Shown in pieces: positions 6,679-14,934 of a DNA stretch of 47,871 nt (the first letter of the stretch is position 1; every line of letters begins with the position of its first letter). A program made the position numbers and the translations under genes. Where the stretch lies: the NCBI GenBank assembly GCA_965369995.1, contig CBDURO010000011.1:1-47871 (forward strand), in the 5' to 3' direction. The DNA is from JAHJCW01 sp965369995 (GTDB lineage Bacteria > Fidelibacterota > Marinisomatia > Marinisomatales > JAHJCW01). The notes beneath the pieces were generated by a model. The model saw only the letters and a program-made list of their open reading frames with translations. It was not told the DNA's origin and ran no database searches.

Positions 6679-8487
6679 ATGAAACTTCTTTTAGTTATAT
6701 TATTTTTTATCCTTTCAATTAGTGTATATCTCTATGGGCAAGGTAGTTTAATTGAAGATAAGTTCTTTAGTAAATCCCTTGAATTTGACAGGAACGTAAA
6801 TGTGTATCTACCAGAAAACTATGATTCATCTGATAAAACTAAAGGGTATCCCGTTATATATTTTCTTCATGGAGGAGGAGGGAATCATAATTCATATTTA
6901 GGTATTATTCCAATACTTGATTCACTTATAATAAATAAAATTATCGAACCCATGATAGTAGTAATGCCTGATGGTAGCTGTGAACCATATTTAGGCAGTC
7001 AATATTCTAATTCAGAATTATATGGACCATTTGAAGATTATATAACTTTTGATTTAGTTGATTATATCGATAGTAAATACAATACAATAGCATTAAAAAA
7101 CAAGCGGGCCATTATGGGTCATTCAATGGGCGGTGAAGGTTCTATGAGAATTGCTCTAAAACATCCTGATAGATTCGCAGGAATCGCTTCACACAGCGGT
7201 GTCTTGAGTATTGACTTTATAGATTATCTTTTACCTTTAGTTTTAGCTGAAATGGATTCTACTAATATTATTCATCCTACTAATGGATGGATGTCAAAAG
7301 CATATTTCACAGTTTCTGGTGGGTATTCTCCTAATATGAATAATCCTCCATACTTTGTTGATTTACCAAAAGATGAAAACGGTAATTGGATTGATAGTAC
7401 ATATGCAAAATGGCGTTTGTCTGACCCAATATATTGGGCTACTCAAATATCAAATGATTCCAATTTGAACATCTATTTTGACTGTGGATTGAACGATCCA
7501 ATTATTGACTGTACAAGAGTCTTTGCTAATACATTAAGAAAGCGTGATATACCATTTGAATTTCAAGAATTTGAAGGTGGTCATTCTGATAAGTTCTATG
7601 AGCGGTTTCCCGTTTCTATTACTTTTCTTGATTCTGTTTTTAAGAATGATACCAATCTGAATGAATACATAAGTTTTAATCATCTTTATATTGTTATTGA
7701 TGATTCTACTTATAGCAATCTTTTTGATAGTCTTAAAGTTTTAGATGATTTCTCATATAATTCTGAAGAAACTGTTGTTACGGACGATGAATCATGGTCA
7801 GGTAAATATTTATTTGGTGAACAACATTATTTAGAAATATTCAATTCTGAAGGTTTTGAAAACGCAAAATTTGGGGAATTAGGTCTTGGTTTCATTTCAG
7901 AAAAAACAGGAACATTAGACTTCATTAAGCGGAATTGGGAGGACATGAAGGATAGTATTTCATTTTCAGAAAGAACAATTGAATATGAAAATAAATCCTC
8001 ACCTTGGTATTATTCACTTAGTATACCCAATATAGATTCATTGAGAGTAAATGCTTGGCTTATGGAACATCACAAGGAAGAAATGTTGAGAGTTGGTTTT
8101 ACCGAAGAAGATATTAATCGTGTAATAAGCTGGGAAGAATATATTGATTACTCATTAGCAACAAGCAGAAATGTGGCACCTGATTCCATTACTTTTGAAA
8201 AATCTTTCCATCGAATTAAAGGTCTCCATTTAACATTAACATTGAATGAACTCGAATTGTTAAAAGAGACGCTTTTAAGCTTTGGATTTACAGATGATGG
8301 AATTTGCCTAAGTAATAAAGATTTATACCTTAAGTATGAGCTTACTCAAAATGAAGTTTTTATATTAAATCAAATAGATTTTGAGTTAATAAAAACATTA
8401 AAACCTGGTATATATCGATATCGAAATTGGGAATTTGTTATAGAGGGTGATAGTGCATATTTATATTTTTTATACAATAGTTTTTAA
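6679..8487 (+). CDS. Secreted esterase fused to a DUF5829-like domain
   Basis: 602 residues. Signal peptide (residues 1-20, ending YGQG), then an esterase-D/feruloyl-esterase-type alpha/beta hydrolase: 'VIYFLHGGGGNH' oxyanion region near 60-70, Ser149 in GHSMGG, Asp273 in GLNDP, His302 in GGHSDK. From about residue 335 a second region follows with 'FNHLYIVIDDSTY', 'SWSGKYLFGEQHYLEIF' and a late beta-rich end, which resembles the DUF5829 pattern. The fusion suggests the added domain helps bind or act on the same substrate; that is inference. GAGGTTA precedes the ATG. Confidence 0.85.
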   Translation: MKLLLVILFFILSISVYLYGQGSLIEDKFFSKSLEFDRNVNVYLPENYDSSDKTKGYPVIYFLHGGGGNHNSYLGIIPILDSLIINKIIEPMIVVMPDGSCEPYLGSQYSNSELYGPFEDYITFDLVDYIDSKYNTIALKNKRAIMGHSMGGEGSMRIALKHPDRFAGIASHSGVLSIDFIDYLLPLVLAEMDSTNIIHPTNGWMSKAYFTVSGGYSPNMNNPPYFVDLPKDENGNWIDSTYAKWRLSDPIYWATQISNDSNLNIYFDCGLNDPIIDCTRVFANTLRKRDIPFEFQEFEGGHSDKFYERFPVSITFLDSVFKNDTNLNEYISFNHLYIVIDDSTYSNLFDSLKVLDDFSYNSEETVVTDDESWSGKYLFGEQHYLEIFNSEGFENAKFGELGLGFISEKTGTLDFIKRNWEDMKDSISFSERTIEYENKSSPWYYSLSIPNIDSLRVNAWLMEHHKEEMLRVGFTEEDINRVISWEEYIDYSLATSRNVAPDSITFEKSFHRIKGLHLTLTLNELELLKETLLSFGFTDDGICLSNKDLYLKYELTQNEVFILNQIDFELIKTLKPGIYRYRNWEFVIEGDSAYLYFLYNSF

Positions 8488-8576
8488 TTGCTTAACATTC
8501 TTGGTAGTAAAGTTTTCGATTGATAATAGACAAAATTGAAATTAACGCTGTTTTTACATAGTATGGATTAATTTAT

Positions 8577-8645
8577 GTCCCAAAAACGTGTCTCAAAACA
8601 AACGGCTGATTTAAGTGTACCAAAAACGAAGGTTTTTGGAATTCA
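8577..8645. repeat. Intergenic repeat C3
   Basis: Third copy, with the clearest hairpin of the family: CCAAAAAC-GAAG-GTTTTTGG, eight perfect pairs at its right end. C1, C2 and C4 hold weaker versions at the same position. Confidence 0.8.
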
Positions 8646-8737
8646 TTTTAACTAATTATTTTAATAATATTAAATTAAACCATTGATGACGGTTTAAAAA
8701 GTGCTGACTGATAGAATTATTAATTGAAGAGGTTATC
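8646..8737 (+). promoter_or_regulatory. Leader shared with the esterase gene
   Basis: Aligns with 6586-6678 (GATGACGG, GTGCTGACTGAT, GAGGTTA). Together with C3 it makes a conserved ~160-base upstream module. Confidence 0.5.
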
Positions 8738-10717
8738 ATGAAATACTTTAAAATATTATTTCTAATTGTTGTTGTTTTTATATTTTCTTGTTCTTCACAA
8801 GAAGCGATCACTGATCAAAAATTTATTAATGACAAAATAGTTGCAAAAGTTCAAACAAATCTAGTTGAAACCTTTGGATCTGAAAATGAAGCTCTCATCA
8901 ACCGTGGTATTGAACATGCTGCATCACTTTGGCGTAATTCAGACGGTATTGTAGAAGAATTTGAGAAATTCTGTCTTGAAAATTACATCAGCGGTACTGA
9001 TGAGAAAGAAATTGTATTTAATAAGATTTCGAAGAATTTTGAATCATTATGGGGGCATAATAATAAAATAAAACTAGATCTAAGCGAAAATATGGACTTG
9101 GATAACGGTGCTTATCATAAGATTGATGCCATGTTTGCTAGCTATAGTCCCAATTCTCATTTCACCGATGATTTTTATGCTAATAAAATTGCCTTTATTA
9201 TTGCATTAAATTTTCCTCCTTATTACTTAGATGAGAAAAACGAGCTAGGAAAAGAATGGAACTCTTTGGAATGGGCTTATGCCCGTTTAGGTGATGTTTT
9301 TACTGAACGTGTACCTGCAGAAATATCACAGGAGATAGAATTAATTGGTACTTCTTCTGGAATGTACATTGCCGAGTATAACATTTATATGGGGCAATTG
9401 TTGAATAATGCTGATCAAAAATTATTTCCCAAAGACATGGTTTTGCTTTCACATTGGAATTTACGTGATGAGTTAAAATCAAACTATGCTAATCATAGAA
9501 ACGGACTTGAAAAGCAAGAAATGATTTATAATGTAATGAAGCATATAATCAATCAAACAATACCGGAAGCAGTTATTAATTCAGACGAATATGAATGGAA
9601 TCCGTTATTGAATAAAGCGTATCAAGATGGAAATGAAATACAACTTACAGAAGAGCCAGATACTCGTTATCAGCAAATTTTAAATAATTACCATGCGAAT
9701 AAAGCCGCAGATAAATATTATTCTGATTACAATACTTTTATAAAAAGAGCTTTCTCAGCTTCAAAAGAAATACCACAGGAAGAAGTAGAAAAATTATTTG
9801 ATGAGTATTTATCATCACCTATTGTAAAAGGAGTTGGAGAATTAATTAAAAAACGCTTGGGAAGAGATTTAAAGCCGTTTGATATTTGGTATGATGGTTT
9901 TAAAGCTCGTAGTACTATCCCAGAAAAGACTTTAACTGAATTGACCACTAAGAAATACCCCAATGCTAAAGCTCTTGAGTCTGATTTGGTTAATATTTTA
10001 ATAAAACTGGGTTGGGAAAAAGAACGAGCACAATTTATTGGATCCAAAGTTGTTGTTGATAATGCACGTGGCTCCGGACATGCATGGGGTGCTCAGATGA
10101 AATCTGAAAACGCTCATTTACGTACAAGAATTTCAGGCAAAGGGATGGATTATAAAGGCTATAATATTGCTGTTCATGAATTTGGACATAATGTTGAACA
10201 AACTATTTCTTTACACGATGTGGATTATTACATGATTGAGGGTGTTCCAAATACAGCATTTACCGAAGCTCTCGCATTTATTTTCCAAAATAGGGATTTA
10301 CAATTACTAGGATTTACAAATGATAATCCCAATAAAGAATATTTTGAAACACTTGATTTATATTGGAATGTCTTTGAAATAATGGCGGTTTCAATGGTTG
10401 ATATGAAAATGTGGAAATGGTTATATGCGAATCCTGATGCAACATCATCTCAATTAAAGGATGCAGTTTTAAGCATAGCGAAAGAAGTTTGGAATAAATA
10501 TTTTACAGATGTATTTGGACAAAGTGATGAACCAATTCTTGCAGTTTACTCACACATGATTAATGCTCCTCTATATTTAGCAAATTATTCATTCGGACAT
10601 ATAATTTATTTCCAGATTGAACAATATTTAGCTGGAAAAGATTTTTCCGACGAAGTTGATAGAATCTGGAGTATAGGTAAAGTTACACCAGAGGTTTGGA
10701 TGCAAAAAGCTTGGTGA
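8738..10717 (+). CDS. Zinc metallopeptidase-like lipoprotein (gluzincin, HEFGH)
   Basis: 659 residues with a lipobox (FIFSC, Cys18). The zinc site is readable: HEFGH at 480-484 and a candidate third ligand Glu510 in TEALAF. The 26-residue spacing from the second His matches M3-type (thimet/oligopeptidase-like) gluzincins. The long N-terminal region is mainly helical and not recognised. Likely a lipid-anchored oligopeptidase; family membership is inferred from motif spacing only. Its leader and C repeat are shared with the esterase gene upstream. Confidence 0.75.
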   Translation: MKYFKILFLIVVVFIFSCSSQEAITDQKFINDKIVAKVQTNLVETFGSENEALINRGIEHAASLWRNSDGIVEEFEKFCLENYISGTDEKEIVFNKISKNFESLWGHNNKIKLDLSENMDLDNGAYHKIDAMFASYSPNSHFTDDFYANKIAFIIALNFPPYYLDEKNELGKEWNSLEWAYARLGDVFTERVPAEISQEIELIGTSSGMYIAEYNIYMGQLLNNADQKLFPKDMVLLSHWNLRDELKSNYANHRNGLEKQEMIYNVMKHIINQTIPEAVINSDEYEWNPLLNKAYQDGNEIQLTEEPDTRYQQILNNYHANKAADKYYSDYNTFIKRAFSASKEIPQEEVEKLFDEYLSSPIVKGVGELIKKRLGRDLKPFDIWYDGFKARSTIPEKTLTELTTKKYPNAKALESDLVNILIKLGWEKERAQFIGSKVVVDNARGSGHAWGAQMKSENAHLRTRISGKGMDYKGYNIAVHEFGHNVEQTISLHDVDYYMIEGVPNTAFTEALAFIFQNRDLQLLGFTNDNPNKEYFETLDLYWNVFEIMAVSMVDMKMWKWLYANPDATSSQLKDAVLSIAKEVWNKYFTDVFGQSDEPILAVYSHMINAPLYLANYSFGHIIYFQIEQYLAGKDFSDEVDRIWSIGKVTPEVWMQKAW

Positions 10718-10798
10718 AAATATATCTATCCAACCCATGATAAGTGCGACACAAGAGGCTTTAAATAGTATAAAATAGCATCATGGGGATTGTTTATA

Positions 10799-10865
10799 GT
10801 ACCAAAAACGTGTCTCAAAACAAAAGGTCTAATTTGTGTGTACCAAAAACGGTGGTTTTAAATAC
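10799..10865. repeat. Intergenic repeat C4
   Basis: Fourth copy (ACCAAAAACGTGTCTC, then GTACCAAAAACGG). It lies in the 353-base gap between the metallopeptidase and peroxiredoxin genes; the rest of that gap holds the promoter at 10927. Confidence 0.75.
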
Positions 10866-10926
10866 TTAAATATTTTTTCTAATCATTTCTACTATACTAT
10901 AGCTAATCGGTAGAATCCGCTTGATC

Positions 10927-10955
10927 TTGACATATAGTCCATTTTATTGTATTAT
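10927..10955 (+). promoter_or_regulatory. Sigma-70-type promoter of the selenoprotein peroxiredoxin gene
   Basis: TTGACA and TATTAT separated by exactly 17 bases. Initiation near 10962 would give a leader of about 110 bases before the start at 11071. It is the clearest standard promoter in the window. Confidence 0.7.
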
Positions 10956-11070
10956 TATAATATCATATCTACGAATTATTATCTCTGACGCTATCTAGTA
11001 GATATGCAATTGCATATATTGTCATGAATAAGATATAAATTTATAATAAATCTTATGGGAGGTTATCAAG

Positions 11071-11787
11071 ATGGTACAAAAAAAAGAAGCGGGATGTGCT
11101 CGTCCGACAGGTGCTAAAGTTGGTGAGAAACCCGTAAAGCAACCAATCGAAGAACATTTGCAAAAGGAGTCTAACATGGAAATTGCCAAAGTTGGAACAA
11201 AAGCCCCCGATTTTGAAGCTCCGGCTTATTATAAAGGGACTTTTACAAATGTTAAATTATCTGATTATATGGGTAAATGGATTTTATTATGTTTTTACCC
11301 CGGTGATTTCACTTTCGTTTGAGCGACTGAAGTGTCAGCGGTCGCTGCACAATATGATACATTACAAAAACTTGGAGTTGAAGTAATCTCCGTAAGTGTT
11401 GATAGCCAATTTGTCCACAAAATGTGGAATGACCAAGAATTATCTAAAATGGTTAAGAAAGATATTCCATTTCATATGGCATCGGATGGACCAGGTAATG
11501 TAGGAAAAATCTATGGTGTCTATGATGAAAATTCAGGAGTAGAATTGCGAGGTCGATTTATTATTGATCCGGATGGTGTAATTCAAGCAATGGAAGTGAT
11601 GACTCCTCCCGTTGGTCGACAAATGGATGAAACCATTCGCCAAATAAATGCATTTCAACATGTGAGAGCAACTAAAGGTACAGAAGCTTGTCCCGCTGGT
11701 TGGACTCCCGGTAAAAAGACTTTGAAACCGGGACCTGCTTTAGTAGGAAATGTATGGAAAGAATGGGATCCTTATAAAGACCACTAA
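11071..11787 (+). CDS. Selenocysteine-containing typical 2-Cys peroxiredoxin (TGA at 11320 read as Sec)
   Basis: The frame has one in-frame TGA (11320-11322) and then continues 155 codons to TAA. The TGA sits exactly at the peroxidatic position: the text reads FYPGDFTFV-(TGA)-ATEVSAVA, where AhpC/Prx1 enzymes have PxxxTxxC. The resolving cysteine is kept (EACPAGW, Cys207 from this start), as is the active-site Arg in 'RGRFIIDPDG'. It reduces hydrogen or organic peroxides through Sec and Cys. Two starts are possible: 11071 (after GGGAGGTT; Sec84, N-terminal GCARPTG tail) and 11176 (after AAAGGAG; Sec49, the usual family position). SelA/SelB/tRNA-Sec genes are not in this window. Confidence 0.9.
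11323..11345 (+). promoter_or_regulatory. SECIS-like hairpin after the Sec codon
   Basis: Starts on the base after the TGA. GCGA pairs with TCGC and CTGA with TCAG, closing loop AGTG, with CGG bulged on the 3' side. An alternative is seven pairs GCGACTG / CGGTCGC around a nine-base loop. Bacterial SelB recognises a hairpin immediately downstream of UGA with a G in the apical loop, which both folds offer. Confidence 0.7.
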
Positions 11788-11792
11788 ATAAT

Positions 11793-11819
11793 AAGCCCTG
11801 CTTAGTTGCGGGGCTTTTT
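11793..11819 (+). terminator. Terminator after the peroxiredoxin gene
   Basis: Stem AAGCCCTGC / GCGGGGCTT, loop TTAGTT, then a T run, five bases after the stop. Near-copy of 6488-6516. Confidence 0.88.
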
Positions 11820-11820
11820 G

Positions 11821-11875
11821 TTCCCAAAAACGTGCTCCAAAACAAACGGTCTATTTTAATAATTGTACCATTTCC
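11821..11875. repeat. Intergenic repeat C5 (right end diverged)
   Basis: Fifth copy, directly after the terminator. The left half is typical (CCCAAAAACGTG, AAAACAAACGGTCTA); the right half keeps TTGTACCA and then diverges. Confidence 0.7.
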
Positions 11876-11969
11876 CCGACAACTATAGATATTAATTACG
11901 AATTAATAGAGAATATCTAATCTGAAAAATAATAAGAGTTGCATTATGTTTTAGAAACCTGTAATATTG

Positions 11970-11989
11970 GTTAGTGATTAATCACTAAC
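11970..11989. promoter_or_regulatory. Operator 1: perfect 20-base palindrome before tetR
   Basis: GTTAGTGATTAATCACTAAC equals its own reverse complement. It lies 18 bases before the tetR start, where repressor binding would block tetR transcription. A related site lies at 12604. TetR repressors typically bind such palindromes next to their own gene. Confidence 0.8.
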
Positions 11990-12007
11990 ATAATTAAATT
12001 AGATGAT

Positions 12008-12586
12008 ATGACAAACTTTACAGAAAGACAGAACCAAATTATTCAAACTTCGCTTGATCTTATAGCAAACTTAGGGATTCATGGGTTAACTATTAAAAAT
12101 ATTTCAAAAAAAATAGGAATCTCCGAGCCTGCTATTTATCGCCATTTTGAAAGTAAAACCGATATTCTACTTGGTATTATTTCAAAGATAAAAGAAAGCT
12201 CAGCAGTCAACGTTTTTGTTATAACGGATGAAGCACAAACTACGGTTGACATAATTAGAAATGCCTTTATCGGTCGTGCGCATCGATTTACTAATAATCC
12301 GTCTATAGCGGCGGTTATATTTTCTGAAGCAATATTTGAAAATGATAGCGTATTATCTGGCGCAATAAGTGCTATTATGGAAGAATCTCATATGAAAATG
12401 GTTAAAATTATAAAAAGAGGACAGAGCAAAGGTGATATTGTTGATTTTATTGCAGCTGATCAACTTGCACTTATGATTATTGGTTCATTCCGGTTACTAG
12501 TCACAAAATGGCATATGAGTAAAAATAGTTTTGACCTAGAAATACATACAGAAAATATGGTCAAAGCTTTTGAAAAATTAATTTAA
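12008..12586 (+). CDS. TetR/AcrR-family transcriptional repressor
   Basis: 192 residues, normal for TetR. The N-terminal helix-turn-helix is clear: 'LTIKNISKKIGISEPAIYRH' at about 26-45, then the FESKTDILLGII helix. The C-terminal ligand-binding and dimer domain is unspecific. It precedes the export operon by 49 bases on the same strand, with palindromic sites before both, so it is the likely autoregulated repressor of that operon. The inducer is unknown; a lipid or other hydrophobic exported compound is a guess. Confidence 0.92.
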   Translation: MTNFTERQNQIIQTSLDLIANLGIHGLTIKNISKKIGISEPAIYRHFESKTDILLGIISKIKESSAVNVFVITDEAQTTVDIIRNAFIGRAHRFTNNPSIAAVIFSEAIFENDSVLSGAISAIMEESHMKMVKIIKRGQSKGDIVDFIAADQLALMIIGSFRLLVTKWHMSKNSFDLEIHTENMVKAFEKLI

Positions 12587-12603
12587 TTTTTTTTATTAAA
12601 AAA

Positions 12604-12623
12604 GTTAGTGAACTATAACTAAC
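12604..12623. promoter_or_regulatory. Operator 2: related imperfect palindrome before the RND gene
   Basis: Twenty bases with outer half-sites GTTAGT and ACTAAC identical to operator 1 and the same spacing; only the centre differs. It ends one base before the RND gene's ribosome site. Confidence 0.7.
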
Positions 12624-12635
12624 AAAGGAGGAGAT

Positions 12636-14933
12636 GTGGAAAAATGGATTTTTAAAACCTTGAAGTTTCCAAAACTGGTAATGATAGCTGTTCTGGTTAT
12701 CACGGTATTGTTTTTTAAGGTAATGAAAGATAAATCAGAAATGGAGACCAACCTGGATAAATATATGCCGGATAAACATCCTGCTTTTGTTTATAGTAAT
12801 GAAGCAGAAAGCTGGTTCAACATTAAAGACGGGATTATTATCGCAATTGAAAATCCTGATGGAATTTATCATACTGAAACGCTTCAAAAAGTAAAAGATT
12901 TAACCAAACGTCTTCAAAAGATGAAAGAGATTGAAAAGGCGGATGTTACGTCTCTGTATACGGCTGATAATATTGTTGGTACTGAAGACGGGATAGATGT
13001 AAAAGCTTTTTTCAAACGTGTTCCAAAAACAGAAGAAGAACTAGCTGAATTACAGGCGAAAGTTAGCGCGAATGAAATGATCTTTGGTAAACTAGTATCT
13101 ACCGACGAAAAAGTTACGGTTATAGTGGCACGTATTGGAAACGATGTTTTTTCGCAAGAATTTTATTTGCGCTTGTTGGATCTTGCAAAAGAGTTTGAAG
13201 GAAAAGAAAATGTTTATATAGCCGGTCGACCTATTGTTGAAGGAACCATGGCTGTTTTAGGACCAGCCGATATGAAAAAAATGGTTCCGATCGTTTTTCT
13301 TGTAATAATCATTGTATTGTTTGCTCTTTTAAGAAACATAAAAAGTACTTTATTAATTTTGTCAGTTGTTTCTTTTTCTTCAATATGGGCGTTTGGTTTG
13401 ATGGCCGCATTAGGAATTCCAATTTATGCTGTATCAACGATGATTCCGGTAATGCTAATCGCGATTGGTGTTGCATATGGAATACATCTCTATAGTCATC
13501 TTCATATGTTTCAACTTGAAAATCCCGATACGGATCGGATGACAGCTGTAAAGGATATGATAAAAGAAATGTGGAATCCGGTACTTATGGCTGCAATTAC
13601 AACGGCAGTAGGATTTGTTTCACTATTAACATCGCAAGTATATCCAATAAAATATTTTGGTGTATTTTCAGCGTTTGGTGTATTAGTTGCTTTTGTGCTA
13701 ACTATACTAGTTATTCCTGCAGGAATCCTTCTTTTTGGTTTACCTAAAGTTAAAGTAAAAACCGAAAATAAAAGCAAGTCTAGCACAACTCAGACCATGG
13801 CTTTTCGCATTTCTGATTTTCTGGTGTCGCATAAATGGCAAACCTACTTTGTTACCTTTATATTTATTGTCCTATCAATTTATGGTATGACTAAGGTTTG
13901 GATTGATTCGAGTTTTCTGGAAAAATTTGAAAAAGACTCAGATATCGTACTTACCGATTCGTTTATTAATAATAATTTTGGAGGTACAAGCACATTAAAT
14001 GTCATTCTTGAAAGCAATGAACCCGATGCCTTCAAACAGCCACAAGCTGTAAAACAACTACTTGTCATGCAGGATGATGTGGAAAATTCCCTGGATATTG
14101 TTGGGGATTCATTTTCGCTTAGTGATTATCTAAAAAGAATGAATAAGGTAATGCATGCCGATGATGACGCCTTTAATACGATTCCTGAATCCTCAGATAT
14201 GATAGCACAGTATTTATTACTTTATGAGATGTCAGGAGACCCGGAAAATCTGTGGCATGTGGTAACAGATGATTTTCAAAAGGTTAATTTGACATTCCAA
14301 TTGAAAAGTGATAATTCCAAAGCTTTGGACTCCGCAATTGATATCGTGGAAAAATACAGATCCGATTTTAAGGAACTTGGAATTGACATGAACTATGCCG
14401 GTTCCGGATACAAAGCGTTTGTTTTCACAAATCTAATATTAAAAGGACAAGTATCCAGTTTATTGATGTCACTCGTCATTGTAGTGATTTTGCTAGGATT
14501 CATATTTAAGAATTATAAACTTGGATTTATTGGTGCAATTCCAATTGTCATTACAACTTTTATCAGCTTTGGAATTATGGGATTATTTAATATTCCACTG
14601 AGTTCCACTACGGCTCTTATTTCGAGTATTGCTATCGGAATTGGTATTGATTACGCAGTTCATTTTATTGACCGGTACAGGATTTATGCCGAGAGTACGG
14701 GAGATAAGAAACTGACCATGCAGCACACTATGTACCATTCTGGCAGAGCGATTCTATTTAATGCTGTTGTTGTTATTGCGGGATTTATGGTTTTATTGGC
14801 TTCGGTGTTCCCGCCAAACAGAACATTGGGTGGCTTGATATCACTGAATATGCTAACCTCATTTATTGGCACGCTAACGGTAATGGCCATCGCATTGTAT
14901 TATTCAAACATTTATTTTAAAAAGGAGAAGTAA
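12636..14933 (+). CDS. RND/MMPL-superfamily exporter
   Basis: 765 residues with the duplicated RND layout: N-terminal helix (~14-30), a periplasmic loop (~30-210), five or six helices (~215-370), a second long loop (~400-600) and a second helix bundle (~605-760). Sterol-sensing/MMPL-like motifs 'AIGVAYGIHLYSHLH' and 'AIGIGIDYAVHFIDRY' occur in the two halves. Such pumps export lipids or hydrophobic compounds using the proton gradient. GTG start after AAAGGAGG. The LolA-like gene follows after one base, so this is one operon. Confidence 0.9.
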   Translation: MEKWIFKTLKFPKLVMIAVLVITVLFFKVMKDKSEMETNLDKYMPDKHPAFVYSNEAESWFNIKDGIIIAIENPDGIYHTETLQKVKDLTKRLQKMKEIEKADVTSLYTADNIVGTEDGIDVKAFFKRVPKTEEELAELQAKVSANEMIFGKLVSTDEKVTVIVARIGNDVFSQEFYLRLLDLAKEFEGKENVYIAGRPIVEGTMAVLGPADMKKMVPIVFLVIIIVLFALLRNIKSTLLILSVVSFSSIWAFGLMAALGIPIYAVSTMIPVMLIAIGVAYGIHLYSHLHMFQLENPDTDRMTAVKDMIKEMWNPVLMAAITTAVGFVSLLTSQVYPIKYFGVFSAFGVLVAFVLTILVIPAGILLFGLPKVKVKTENKSKSSTTQTMAFRISDFLVSHKWQTYFVTFIFIVLSIYGMTKVWIDSSFLEKFEKDSDIVLTDSFINNNFGGTSTLNVILESNEPDAFKQPQAVKQLLVMQDDVENSLDIVGDSFSLSDYLKRMNKVMHADDDAFNTIPESSDMIAQYLLLYEMSGDPENLWHVVTDDFQKVNLTFQLKSDNSKALDSAIDIVEKYRSDFKELGIDMNYAGSGYKAFVFTNLILKGQVSSLLMSLVIVVILLGFIFKNYKLGFIGAIPIVITTFISFGIMGLFNIPLSSTTALISSIAIGIGIDYAVHFIDRYRIYAESTGDKKLTMQHTMYHSGRAILFNAVVVIAGFMVLLASVFPPNRTLGGLISLNMLTSFIGTLTVMAIALYYSNIYFKKEK

Positions 14934-14934
14934 A

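Noticed and set aside
11332..11787. Separate GTG-start peroxiredoxin fragment gene
   Set aside because: It is the in-frame continuation after the Sec codon at 11320; it lacks its own ribosome site and would miss the catalytic residue.
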